18,408 nt of DNA, taken from JANXVY01 sp034408685. Lineage in GTDB: Bacteria; Pseudomonadota; Alphaproteobacteria; Rhizobiales; Hyphomicrobiaceae. How positions within the stretch are numbered: position 1 is the first letter of the stretch; the number at the start of each line of letters is the position of its first letter. The position numbers and the translations under genes are program-made. The stretch covers positions 1 through 18,408 of the forward strand of contig JAWXCP010000109.1 in assembly GCA_034408685.1 (NCBI GenBank). Direction: 5' to 3'. The notes under the pieces were generated by a model. The model saw nothing but the letters and a program-made list of their open reading frames with translations, did not search any database and was not told the DNA's origin. Shown piece by piece: positions 1 to 7,028 of the stretch.

Positions 1-987
1 CCCCCGGTTCAATCACCACCCGGCGCCGCCACAGCTACGCTCAGCCGCCTCGACTTTAACCGCGACGGCCGCGATTGGCCCCATCGCGAAACCAGCCGGT
101 TCGTATCTAGCGGCGGGCTCGTCTGGCACGTCCAGATCATGCGTCCCGACGGTGCGACAGCCGACGCTGGTGGTGCGCCAGCGATCGTACTCGTCCACGG
201 TACGGGCGCGTCGACGCACTCGTGGCGCGATGTGATGCCGATCCTCGCCCGCCGCATGACCGTCGTCGCGATGGACCTGCCCGGCCACGGATTCACGTCG
301 ATGCCGAACGACGGCGCTGGCCTGTCGCTGCCCGGTATGGCGACGGGTGTCGCGGAACTCTTGTCCAAGCTCGGCATCGCGCCTCGCATCGCGGTGGGAC
401 ATTCGGCGGGCGCTGCCATCCTTGCCCGCATGTGCCTCGACCGGCGGCTTGACCTCGACACGTTGATCTCGCTCAACGGCGCCATTCTTCCACTCGGCGG
501 GCTGGCCGGGACGATCTTCTCGCCGATCGCCAAGTTGCTCGTCGGCCTCGATTTCGTGCCCCGCTATGCCGCAAGCCGAAACGCCGACCCGTCGGTCTTG
601 CGCGGTTATCTTGCCAACACCGGCTCGACGCTCGATGCGCGCGGACTGGAGCTTTACGGCACGCTTGCGCGAAGCCCGGGGCACGTCGCAGCAGCGCTCG
701 GCATGATGGCGAACTGGAACTTGCCCGCCATGGAAGCCGAGCTGCCAAAGCTCACGCCGCGTCTGGTGCTCGTCGCCGCCGCACTCGACCGGATGATCAA
801 GCCGAACGACAGCTTCCGCCTGCGCGACCGGCTCGCCAACGCCGAAGTCGTGTTCCTGCGTGACGTGGGCCATCTCGCACACGAGGAGCGCCCGGCCGAG
901 ATCGCTGAGTTGATCCTGTCACGCGCTGTGCAGGCAGGCATCCTGAGCCCGCCAGAAGCGGGCACACCGCAGTCATCCGCGCCATGA
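1..987 (+). CDS. bchO: BchO, alpha/beta hydrolase of bacteriochlorophyll synthesis (5' partial)
   Basis: The reading frame is open from the first base and has no ATG, GTG or TTG before the ATG at 139. The BchO-like stretch RDGRDWPHRETSRFV is encoded at about 58-102, so the true start lies just upstream of the window and at least 328 residues are present. It is an alpha/beta hydrolase: an HGTG oxyanion region, the nucleophile elbow GHSAG (Ser codon 403-405), a late acid in AALDR (Asp codon 787-789) and the catalytic His in VGHLAH (codon 871-873). BchO is encoded beside the magnesium-chelatase genes bchI/bchD in photosynthesis gene clusters and is thought to assist Mg insertion into protoporphyrin IX; its exact reaction is not settled. 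The WPxRxxSRFV N-terminus separates it from generic hydrolases. bchD would be expected immediately upstream. The gene is followed by an overlapping small ORF. Confidence 0.87.
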   Translation, partial: PPVQSPPGAATATLSRLDFNRDGRDWPHRETSRFVSSGGLVWHVQIMRPDGATADAGGAPAIVLVHGTGASTHSWRDVMPILARRMTVVAMDLPGHGFTSMPNDGAGLSLPGMATGVAELLSKLGIAPRIAVGHSAGAAILARMCLDRRLDLDTLISLNGAILPLGGLAGTIFSPIAKLLVGLDFVPRYAASRNADPSVLRGYLANTGSTLDARGLELYGTLARSPGHVAAALGMMANWNLPAMEAELPKLTPRLVLVAAALDRMIKPNDSFRLRDRLANAEVVFLRDVGHLAHEERPAEIAELILSRAVQAGILSPPEAGTPQSSAP

Positions 988-1133
988 TCGCGTTCGATCC
1001 CGGCACCATCAAGTTCGTTTTACTATTCGGCGGAGCATTCGTCGTGGCAGTCTTTGGCCTTGCAGCTAACGCGCGCCGCGCCCGCGAATTCGAGCGCCAA
1101 CGGGCCAGACAAAAAGACGACGCAGGCTTGTGA
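984..1133 (+). CDS. 49-residue single-span membrane protein coupled to bchO
   Basis: A 49-codon ORF starts at ATG 984, which overlaps the bchO stop codon (ATGA, 984-987). It has no separate Shine-Dalgarno sequence, so translation is probably coupled to bchO. The product begins MIAFDPGTIKF, has one hydrophobic stretch at residues 11-28 (VLLFGGAFVVAVFGLAAN region) and ends in a basic, charged tail rich in Arg (RRARE...RQRARQKDD). That is the layout of a small bitopic inner-membrane protein with a cytoplasmic C-terminal tail. I do not recognise a family. The tight overlap and preserved coding frame argue for a real gene, but its size leaves room for chance. Its position suggests a role linked to photosynthesis genes; no function can be assigned. 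Confidence 0.55.
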   Translation: MIAFDPGTIKFVLLFGGAFVVAVFGLAANARRAREFERQRARQKDDAGL

Positions 1134-1196
1134 CAAATTGAACTGCCGCACCCACGTCATCGATGTCGGCGCGTCAGGCGAGCCGCACGGCCGTGA

Positions 1197-1454
1197 TCAA
1201 GCCGTCCGGCGTACAACGCCGATCACGAGAAGCAGGCCGATGGCGCCAAGTGTGGCCGACAAGATCTGGCCGACGATGTCGGAGTTGAAGCCGACGCCAA
1301 GTCGCGGCAGCAGGGCTCCGGCAATGACAGCGCCGATGATGCCGACGACGATATTGCCGACAAGGCCGAAACCGTAGCCTTTGACAACTGTGCCAGCGAG
1401 GAAACCGGCGATCGCGCCGATCACAAGCCAGACGAGAAGTGCTTCGATGGGCAT
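1197..1454 (-). CDS. GlsB/YeaQ/YmgE-type stress response membrane protein
   Basis: An 85-residue very hydrophobic protein (MPIEALLVWLVIGAIAGFLA...) with three predicted membrane segments and glycine-rich turns (GYGFGLVGNIVVGIIGA, then a LLPRLG loop and a final span ending VVRRTA). This is the pattern of the transglycosylase-associated / GlsB-YeaQ-YmgE family, small inner-membrane proteins often induced by general stress; their molecular function is unknown. The frame stays open upstream to 1619, but those codons encode Arg-rich, non-conserved sequence and span the promoter at 1532-1556, so ATG 1454 is chosen. The ribosome binding site is weak. It lies tail-to-tail with the bchO unit (63-base gap) and head-to-head with aspS. 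Confidence 0.85.
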   Translation of the reverse strand: MPIEALLVWLVIGAIAGFLAGTVVKGYGFGLVGNIVVGIIGAVIAGALLPRLGVGFNSDIVGQILSATLGAIGLLLVIGVVRRTA

Positions 1455-1531
1455 GGTATGTTCCAATTCAAGCAAGGAGAGAGGACCGATTGTTCGCCGA
1501 GTGCGGAGACGCCGCAGCTCGTCATGCAGTG

Positions 1532-1556
1532 AACGTCGCGTGAGCCCCCGCGTTCC
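1532..1556 (-). promoter_or_regulatory. EcfG-type (general stress sigma factor) promoter for the GlsB-like gene
   Basis: On the minus strand GGAAC (1552-1556) and CGTT (1532-1535) are separated by exactly 16 bases. This matches the published alphaproteobacterial EcfG consensus GGAAC-N16/17-CGTT with no mismatch in the core. The -10 element lies about 78 bases upstream of the ATG at 1454, leaving room for a leader of about 70 bases. The downstream gene belongs to a family typically induced by stress, which supports the call. A second match occurs in this window at 5655-5680. Confidence 0.6.
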
Positions 1557-1598
1557 ATCGCGCATCGGCAAATTTTGGACGCCCCGAGCTGGCCAACC

Positions 1599-1627
1599 TT
1601 GACAGCCGCAGGGCGGCATGCGCTGTT
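1599..1627 (+). promoter_or_regulatory. Possible housekeeping promoter for aspS
   Basis: A perfect -35 hexamer TTGACA lies at 1599-1604. Seventeen bases further on, at 1622-1627, the -10 position is poor (GCTGTT). It sits 84 bases before the aspS ATG in the 256-base divergent gap 1455-1710, which otherwise holds only the EcfG-like promoter of the opposing gene. The -35 match is seen; the promoter is inferred. Confidence 0.25.
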
Positions 1628-1710
1628 CCGCGCCTCTTCAACCGCCCGGCCACCGGCCGTCTGGCGGGGGCGAAGCTTGCGACGGCGTATCTGAAGACGG
1701 GCGACATGCG

Positions 1711-3642
1711 ATGGCTGACACGAAATCGACGAACAAAAAACAACCCGCCACCGGCGCTTCTGCCACGCAGGCATCAGACCGGGCGTTGCACCGCTATCGA
1801 TCGCAAACCTGCGGCGGGCTACGGTTGGCAAATGCTGGCACAGCCGCGCGCCTTTCGGGCTGGGTCCACCGAATCCGTGACCATGGCGGCGTGCTGTTCA
1901 TCGACCTGCGCGACCATTACGGCATCACGCAAGTCGTTGCTGATCCAGATTCTGCCGCGTTCAAAGCGGCTGAGCGCCTGCGCTCGGAGTGGGTGGTCCG
2001 CATCGACGGCCTCGTCCGCGAGCGGCCAGACGGTACGCTCAACGCCGAATTGCCGACCGGCGAGATCGAATTGTTCGCCACCGAAATCGAAGTGCTGGCC
2101 GAAGCAGCCGAATTGCCGGTGCCGGTGTTCGGCGAGCCCGATTATCCAGAAGACTTGCGGCTGCAATACCGCTTCCTCGACCTGCGTCGCGAGAGCCTGC
2201 ACAGAATCATCATGGCCCGCGTCGCCATCATCCGCTCGATCCGCGAGCGCATGCACGAGGCCGGCTTCAACGAATTCCAGACGCCGATCCTGACGGCGTC
2301 GTCGCCCGAAGGCGCGCGCGACTTCCTGGTCCCATCGCGCGTCCACCCCGGCAAGTTCTACGCCCTCCCGCAGGCCCCCCAGCAATATAAGCAATTGCTG
2401 ATGGTGTCGGGTTTCGATCGATATTTCCAGATCGCCCCGTGTTTCCGTGACGAGGACCCGCGCGCCGACCGGTTGCCGGGCGAATTCTACCAGCTCGACC
2501 TCGAGATGAGCTTCGTCGAGCAGGAGGACGTGTTCCAGACGATGGAACCGGTCCTGACCATGCTGTTCGAAGAGTTCGCCAACTGGGGTCTGGCTGCAGG
2601 CGAACACGGAAAAACCGGCGGATTGCACAAGCGCGTCACGCACGGCTGGCCGCGCATCCCCTACGACACGGCAATTGCCAAGTACGGCTCGGATAAGCCT
2701 GACCTGCGCAACCCGATCGAAATGTCGGACGTCACCGAGCACTTCCGCGGCTCGGGCTTCAAGGTGTTTGCCGGCATGATCGATAAGGACCCGAAGGTCC
2801 GCGTCTGGGCGATCCCGGCTCCCGGCGGCGGTTCACGCGCGTTCTGCGACCGCATGAACGGCTGGGCGCAGCGCGAGGGCCAACCCGGCCTCGGCTACAT
2901 CATGTTCAAGGACGGCAAGGGCGCTGGCCCGATCGCCAACAACATCGGGCCTGAGCGCGCCGAGGCGATCCGCGCTGAGCTTGGCCTCGCCGATGGCGAT
3001 GCGGTGTTCTTCACCGCTGGCAACCCAGCCAAGTTTTACAAGTTCGCTGGTCTTGCCCGCGACCAAATCGGCCGCGAACTGAAGCTGATCGACGAGAACC
3101 AGTTTGCGCTGGCCTGGATTGTCGACTTCCCGTTCTACGAGTGGAGCGAGGAAGAAAAGAAAATCGACTTCTCGCACAACCCGTTCTCGATGCCGCAAGG
3201 TGGTCTCGACCAGTTGACGGCCGCCGAAGCCGATGTCGCTTCGGGGACAAAAAACGCCGAGGAGGCCTTCACCGGCATCAAAGCGTTCCAGTACGACATC
3301 GTCTGCAACGGCTACGAGATCGCGTCCGGCGGTATTCGCAACCAGTCGCCCGAATTGATGATCAAAGCGTTTGGCATCGCAGGCCTCGGCCCCGAGGTCG
3401 TCGAGCAGCGGTTTGGTGGCATGTTGCGCGCGTTCCGCTACGGTGCGCCACCGCACGGCGGGATGGCTGCCGGCGTCGAGCGCATGGTCATGCTGCTGAC
3501 CGGGTGCAAAACCGTCCGCGAGGTCGCGCTGTTCCCAATGAACCAGCAGGCTAATGATTTGCTAATGGGCGCACCGGCAGAAGTATTCCCCAAGCAGCTC
3601 AAGGAGCTGTCGCTCAAAGTCGCGGTCGCGGAGAAGAAGTAG
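1711..3642 (+). CDS. aspS: Aspartyl-tRNA synthetase (AspRS)
   Basis: A 643-residue class II synthetase that charges tRNA-Asp (and possibly tRNA-Asn) in the cytoplasm. An N-terminal OB-fold anticodon-binding domain is at about 45-135. Motif 2 contains FRDED at 245-249. The bacterial GAD insertion follows in the middle third, and motif 3 (HGGMAAGVERMVMLL) begins near residue 582. LPQAPQQYKQLLM and NGYEIASGGIRNQSPEL are of the alphaproteobacterial type. ATG 1711 follows GAAGACGGG. The usual AspRS start (MHRYRSxTCG) aligns with TTG at 1786, so the chosen start adds a 25-residue Lys/Thr/Ala-rich, probably disordered extension; a TTG start cannot be excluded. Alphaproteobacterial AspRS of this type is often non-discriminating and works with GatCAB; that is inference here. 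Confidence 0.96.
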   Translation: MADTKSTNKKQPATGASATQASDRALHRYRSQTCGGLRLANAGTAARLSGWVHRIRDHGGVLFIDLRDHYGITQVVADPDSAAFKAAERLRSEWVVRIDGLVRERPDGTLNAELPTGEIELFATEIEVLAEAAELPVPVFGEPDYPEDLRLQYRFLDLRRESLHRIIMARVAIIRSIRERMHEAGFNEFQTPILTASSPEGARDFLVPSRVHPGKFYALPQAPQQYKQLLMVSGFDRYFQIAPCFRDEDPRADRLPGEFYQLDLEMSFVEQEDVFQTMEPVLTMLFEEFANWGLAAGEHGKTGGLHKRVTHGWPRIPYDTAIAKYGSDKPDLRNPIEMSDVTEHFRGSGFKVFAGMIDKDPKVRVWAIPAPGGGSRAFCDRMNGWAQREGQPGLGYIMFKDGKGAGPIANNIGPERAEAIRAELGLADGDAVFFTAGNPAKFYKFAGLARDQIGRELKLIDENQFALAWIVDFPFYEWSEEEKKIDFSHNPFSMPQGGLDQLTAAEADVASGTKNAEEAFTGIKAFQYDIVCNGYEIASGGIRNQSPELMIKAFGIAGLGPEVVEQRFGGMLRAFRYGAPPHGGMAAGVERMVMLLTGCKTVREVALFPMNQQANDLLMGAPAEVFPKQLKELSLKVAVAEKK

Positions 3643-3658
3643 AGGAGGATGGCTCCTC
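3642..3658. terminator. Weak hairpin between convergent aspS and toxin gene
   Basis: GAGGAG (3642-3647) and CTCCTC (3653-3658) form a perfect 6-bp stem with a 5-base loop. The stem touches both the aspS TAG and the stop codon of the convergent toxin gene, in a gap of only 14 bases. It has no clear U-tract, so a bidirectional terminator is only a possibility. Confidence 0.3.
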
Positions 3659-4025
3659 AAATCGGAAGTAGCCTGACGCGGGATCGCCTTTCGTCAACAA
3701 CGACAAGCGCTCCCGTCGTAAGTTCTCCTTCGAACTGATGCAGTGCTTGAAGGACGACCGCAGCCATGGCCTTGGGCAAAACGTCCTGCGCGCGAATTTG
3801 CAGTACGCTCGGAGTGGCGTCGCCACCTACGGCAAGTAGCGTTCCAAAATCGAGATCGTGAGTAAAAACAACGTAGTTGTGTTCCCGGGCCCAAGACATG
3901 ATCACGCTATCAGCAGCGTTCGGATGACCGACGTTACGCCAGTGGACGGCTTCAAATCCAGCTTCAGAAAGGACTCTTGCCCAATCCGGTGAGAGGTTCA
4001 TGTCGACAACGACTCTGATCGTCAT
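3657..4025 (-). CDS. DUF5615 PIN-like toxin
   Basis: A 122-residue protein with the acidic residues of the DUF5615 PIN-like fold: D8 and N10 in VVDMNLSP, D39 in NAADS, and D57/D59 in FTHDLDFG. PIN-like domains are metal-dependent ribonucleases, and this family is usually the second gene of a DUF433/DUF5615 toxin-antitoxin operon. Here the start codon overlaps the stop of the upstream DUF433 gene by four bases (ATGA, 4022-4025), giving translational coupling with the antitoxin made first. Length is normal and all key acidic residues are present, so the toxin is probably functional. Toxicity and RNA target are not known from the sequence. Confidence 0.85.
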   Translation of the reverse strand: MTIRVVVDMNLSPDWARVLSEAGFEAVHWRNVGHPNAADSVIMSWAREHNYVVFTHDLDFGTLLAVGGDATPSVLQIRAQDVLPKAMAAVVLQALHQFEGELTTGALVVVDERRSRVRLLPI

Positions 4026-4252
4026 TCGCCAGCCAGGGCGATTTCACGCTCCTCAAGTCGCCAAGCCGCATATGAAAGTGCCTGATCGATGTCGGCCATT
4101 TCCAGATATGGATAAGCGGCGAGAATTTCATCGCGAGAACGTCCCGCTGCCAGCAGACCGAGAACCGTCGAGACAGTCACCCTCAGTCCGCGAATACAGG
4201 CTTTCCCGCCCATTACGGCCGGATCATGGGTAATACGATCAATTTTCGGCAT
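4022..4252 (-). CDS. DUF433 antitoxin
   Basis: A 76-residue protein with the DUF433 signature: DPAVMGGKACIRGLRVTVSTVL (key GK, IRG and R-V-V residues at about 15-27), followed by DEILAAYPYLEMADIDQALSYAA. The C-terminal half resembles a small helix-turn-helix unit (VapB/antitoxin-like), suited to binding its own promoter. It is the promoter-proximal gene of a pair with the overlapping DUF5615 toxin. The start at ATG 4252 is the only one that gives the full family N-terminus (MPKIDRITHDP). The A+T content of this pair appears higher than that of its neighbours, which would fit a mobile stability or defence module inserted between aspS and the SOUL gene; base composition was judged by eye only. 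Confidence 0.85.
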   Translation of the reverse strand: MPKIDRITHDPAVMGGKACIRGLRVTVSTVLGLLAAGRSRDEILAAYPYLEMADIDQALSYAAWRLEEREIALAGE

Positions 4253-4265
4253 GATGGTCTTAATC

Positions 4266-4314
4266 CGATCAGAGTACGTGGGCCGATAATAGCGGTTCTG
4301 ATCGCACCATCCAA
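4266..4314 (-). promoter_or_regulatory. Promoter and candidate operator of the toxin-antitoxin operon
   Basis: On the minus strand TTGGAT (4309-4314) and TATTAT (4286-4291, five of six to TATAAT) are 17 bases apart, a credible sigma-70-like promoter ending 33 bases before the antitoxin ATG. A perfect 8-bp inverted repeat, CGATCAGA (4266-4273) and TCTGATCG (4297-4304), brackets the -10 box with centres 31 bases apart, about three helical turns on the same face. That is the arrangement expected for autoregulation by a dimeric antitoxin. The repeat is seen; the operator role is inferred. Confidence 0.45.
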
Positions 4315-4354
4315 GCTTTGGATTTCTCTTAGCCGATCCGTCCTTGACCCCGCT

Positions 4355-5020
4355 CTACCTAACCTCGACCATGATCTCGTGGCGTTGCATGAAGGGTGGC
4401 GTGAACGGCGGATTGTAGCTCGCCAGTGCCGGAGCGCCGATCACCTCGGTCTTGTCGCGGGCAAGAGCGGCGACAAGCTCTGCCGATTTTGCTGTAACCC
4501 GGCCTTCGGTCGCCCACCATGAAAACGCCGCCACGGCGACGTTGCGGGCTGGCACCTCCAAGAGGCGGACGCGCGGGTCATTTGGCACCGGCAGGTCGGC
4601 GATCGACTTGAACTCAGAGGGCATCACGAAGCGCATGGTTCCCGGGCGCATCGTGCCCGTTTCAGTTGTGCCTTTTGTCATGACAACGGGCGCGGTCATC
4701 GCGATTTTCTGGGCGCCCGCAGGTGATGCGTCCATCACCACAGGGGCGGTCATTGCGACCTTGCTGCGCGTGCTGTTACCGCCGAAAATATAACCAGCTA
4801 GCGCCCGGAAGCCAGCGCCGCGGTCCATCATGCCGAGTGTCGGCATGTCGGTTTCAGCGATAATGTTCGGCGCGTAGCGGCGCACCTCGTATCCATCGGC
4901 TTGCCTGACAACCTCATACTTCGGCTGTTCGATCCCTGACACGCTGAGCGCTCCAAATGCGATCCAGGCCCCGAGCGCCAGCGCCACGGCCACCAACGTC
5001 GCCGTTACGATCCGACGCAT
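4355..5020 (-). CDS. SOUL-family heme-binding protein, membrane-anchored
   Basis: A 221-residue protein with an N-terminal signal anchor at about 4-26, followed by a SOUL domain: YEVVRQADGYEVRRYAPNIIAET, YIFGGN, and the duplicated block K(V/I)AMTAPVVM at 87-96 and 105-114. It ends with the characteristic YNPPFTPPFMQRHEIMV. SOUL proteins bind heme or other tetrapyrroles loosely; bacterial roles are poorly known. ATG 5020 is preceded by GGAG at a good distance. The longer frame to 5080 would overlap the preceding cytochrome b561 gene and put sequence before the signal. The gene is 44 bases behind cytochrome b561 on the same strand and probably shares its EcfG-like promoter, which suggests a periplasm-facing heme function in stress. 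Confidence 0.88.
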   Translation of the reverse strand: MRRIVTATLVAVALALGAWIAFGALSVSGIEQPKYEVVRQADGYEVRRYAPNIIAETDMPTLGMMDRGAGFRALAGYIFGGNSTRSKVAMTAPVVMDASPAGAQKIAMTAPVVMTKGTTETGTMRPGTMRFVMPSEFKSIADLPVPNDPRVRLLEVPARNVAVAAFSWWATEGRVTAKSAELVAALARDKTEVIGAPALASYNPPFTPPFMQRHEIMVEVR

Positions 5021-5064
5021 AGTTCTAACTCCGAAATTTATAAGACGACACGCCCTAGATAACG

Positions 5065-5607
5065 CTAAAGTCTGTGCCATGGGATCATGCGGCCGATGAG
5101 ACTGTCTTCACGCACCATATGATGCCAGACGACGTGGAGCGAATGTGCGCCGCCGAGCACGACAAGCGCCGCACTGACGACATGATGGCTCAAACTGAGC
5201 CAGTTCAGAGCGGGTCGGCTCAGCCCGGTGTCAAACGCGATTTTCCAAGAGCCGAGCTCCAAGCCCTGGCCGACGGCCGCGAGGTAGCCGATGCCGGTCA
5301 GTGGGGATAAGAACAGCAAGATCACCATCGTTCGTACGGCCAGCTTCATCCAGCGTTGCTCGCCAGCTTCTATGTCTGCAACTCGCGGCGGCACCTGACG
5401 GCTGGCCCACCACATCACCGAGATGACTGCGAGCCCCAAGACGACGTACCCGCCAATGATATGAAACTGCCCGATGAAAACGATCAGATCGTTTTGACTT
5501 CTGTGATCCATGAACGGCGCGGAAAACCCGATCGCAAAGATGAGGATCGTGAGGCTCCAATGGAGCATCAAGGAAAACGTATCGTACTGAAAGGATCGCA
5601 CGGCCAT
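5065..5607 (-). CDS. Cytochrome b561-type di-heme membrane protein
   Basis: A 180-residue, four-helix inner-membrane cytochrome of the prokaryotic b561 / Ni-Fe-hydrogenase b-type family. Candidate axial heme ligands are His16 (MLHW), His49 (GQFHIIGGY), His141/142 (SHHVVSAAL) and His155/158 (GAHSLHVVWHH). Family members pass electrons between the quinone pool and periplasmic acceptors such as superoxide (CybB-like); the partner here is unknown. ATG 5607 has AAAGG six bases upstream. The frame continues to 5715, but that extension covers the promoter at 5655-5680 and is not conserved-looking. It is first in an operon with the SOUL gene. Confidence 0.88.
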   Translation of the reverse strand: MAVRSFQYDTFSLMLHWSLTILIFAIGFSAPFMDHRSQNDLIVFIGQFHIIGGYVVLGLAVISVMWWASRQVPPRVADIEAGEQRWMKLAVRTMVILLFLSPLTGIGYLAAVGQGLELGSWKIAFDTGLSRPALNWLSLSHHVVSAALVVLGGAHSLHVVWHHMVREDSLIGRMIPWHRL

Positions 5608-5654
5608 GGGCCACCTTTGAATAACGGCTCCGGTCTGAAGTCGACCGGACTTTG

Positions 5655-5680
5655 AACGCGCGACCGGCAAAAATCGTTCC
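5655..5680 (-). promoter_or_regulatory. EcfG-type promoter for cytochrome b561-SOUL operon
   Basis: On the minus strand GGAAC (5676-5680) and CGTT (5655-5658) are separated by 17 bases, a full match to GGAAC-N16/17-CGTT. The -10 element lies about 47 bases before the cytochrome b561 ATG at 5607. Its position also favours the short start of that gene, since the longer open frame would begin upstream of transcription. It lies in the 159-base gap after the TRAP binding-protein gene, so the b561-SOUL pair can be expressed independently of it. Confidence 0.6.
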
Positions 5681-5766
5681 GCCCATCGCCCCGGCATGGG
5701 TATCGGCAACGGCACCCAGTCGCCAACGCGTTCGCGCCGACGCTACGCGGTATACCTAAAACGCCG

Positions 5767-6903
5767 TTACAATCCCGCTTTCCGGCTTTGCAGCATCATG
5801 AACGTGTCGTTGGTCGCTTCTGCGACCTGGAACCACATGTAGTTGTCCGCGCGGATCTCCTTCATCCGCTGATACACCCGCTTGAAGTCGGCGTTCTTAG
5901 CCGACGTCTCGTCGAACACCGCAGTGGTCGCCGCAAAGCAGGCCTCCAACGCCTCGACGGGGAATGTCCGCAACTCCGCTCCCGATTTGACCAAGCGCCG
6001 CAGGGCACCCGCGTTCAACATGTCGTAGCGCGCGGTCATCACGGTGTTGGCATGGCAGGCAGCGGCCTTGATCGCGGCCTGGTACGGCTTCGGCAGCGGC
6101 GTCCACTGCTCGAGGTTGATGAAAAAGTGCAGCATCGCCTGCCCCTCCCACCATCCGGGATAATAATAATACTTCGCCACATCCTGGAACCGCAGCTTCT
6201 CGTCATCGTATGGACCGACCCATTCGGCGGCATCGAGCGCGCCTTTCTCGAGCGCGCCATAAACTTCCGCCCCGGGCAATTGTACCGGCTGGGCACCGAG
6301 CCGGGCTAAAACGGCGCCACCAAAGCCACCGATGCGCATTTTCAGGCCGCGAAAATCGTCGACCGATTTGATTTCCTTGCGATACCAGCCGCCCATTTGC
6401 GCACCCGTATTGCCAGCGGGTAGACCGAGCACGCCGTATCGCTTGTAGAAGTCGTTGAGCAGATCGATGCCGCCACCATCATACATCCACGCATTCTGCA
6501 TCCGGCAGTTGAGACCGAACGGCACGGCGGTGCCGAACGCAAACGTCGGGTCCTTGCCCCAATAGTAGTACGATGCCGTATGGCAGCATTCGACGGTCGC
6601 GTTCGACACCGCATCGAGAGCCTGAAGGCCCGGCACGATTTCGCCAGGGGCGAACACCTGGATCTGGAACCGGTTGTCGGTGATCTCGGCGACGGTTTTG
6701 GCAAACACGTCGCCAGCGCCATAAATCGTGTCGAGCGATTTTGGAAAACTCGAGGTCATCCGCCATTTGAAGACGGGCAAAACGTCGGCAATGGCGGGAG
6801 CGGCCAAGGTGGCTGATGGACGCACTGATCCGGTAACCGCCGCAGTTGCCGCCACCCCCGCCACCGTCGCCTGGAGAACCTTGCGCCGATTGATGTTACC
6901 CAT
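5767..6903 (-). CDS. dctP: TRAP transporter solute-binding protein, TakP/FcbT1 type
   Basis: A 378-residue periplasmic binding protein. The N-terminus has a Tat-like signal (NRRKVL followed by a hydrophobic stretch, cleavage near 35). The TakP/FcbT1 group is recognised by MTSSFPKSLDTIYGAGDVFAK, NTGAQMGGWYRKEI, LKMRIGGFGGAVL and AAEWVGPYDDEKL. Residues that in Rhodobacter TakP contact the Na+/2-oxoacid ligand appear conserved: Gln169, Arg190, Glu227. The ligand is therefore probably a small oxo- or hydroxy-carboxylate, by inference. The gene stands alone, divergent from fdhD; the likely membrane subunits dctQM are about 8 kb away. The start at 6901-6903 gives the complete signal peptide; the Shine-Dalgarno is weak and a 10-bp palindrome GGGACGTCCC (6908-6917) lies just before it. 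Confidence 0.93.
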   Translation of the reverse strand: MGNINRRKVLQATVAGVAATAAVTGSVRPSATLAAPAIADVLPVFKWRMTSSFPKSLDTIYGAGDVFAKTVAEITDNRFQIQVFAPGEIVPGLQALDAVSNATVECCHTASYYYWGKDPTFAFGTAVPFGLNCRMQNAWMYDGGGIDLLNDFYKRYGVLGLPAGNTGAQMGGWYRKEIKSVDDFRGLKMRIGGFGGAVLARLGAQPVQLPGAEVYGALEKGALDAAEWVGPYDDEKLRFQDVAKYYYYPGWWEGQAMLHFFINLEQWTPLPKPYQAAIKAAACHANTVMTARYDMLNAGALRRLVKSGAELRTFPVEALEACFAATTAVFDETSAKNADFKRVYQRMKEIRADNYMWFQVAEATNDTFMMLQSRKAGL

Positions 6904-7028
6904 GTCCGGGACGTCCCCGCTCGATTGTCGCGTTTTTTACGCACCGGCCTATACAGCTACTCGCGATCACATCCCATATCCAGACCACTGGCGAGGTAAG
7001 GCCGGGGAGGAAGCAAACGGAACCACCA
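6904..7028. promoter_or_regulatory. Divergent control region between dctP and fdhD
   Basis: A 125-base gap between divergently transcribed genes. Towards fdhD it has TTGTCG (6924-6929) with a -10-like TATACA at 6949-6954, a long spacer of 19 bases. Towards dctP no convincing promoter was found. The palindrome GGGACGTCCC (6908-6917) and the short inverted repeat GCGT/ACGC around a T-run near 6930-6943 are the only visible symmetry elements. Weak evidence only. Confidence 0.25.

Noticed and set aside
13..882. Long open frame of 289 codons on the minus strand opposite bchO
   Set aside because: Composition is Arg/His/Asp/Glu-rich with no family resemblance. It mirrors the codon pattern of bchO, whose catalytic motifs are intact.
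5608..5715. N-terminal extension of cytochrome b561 to an upstream ATG at 5715
   Set aside because: It would precede the EcfG-like promoter, adds non-conserved-looking residues before the first helix, and ATG 5607 has a better ribosome binding site.
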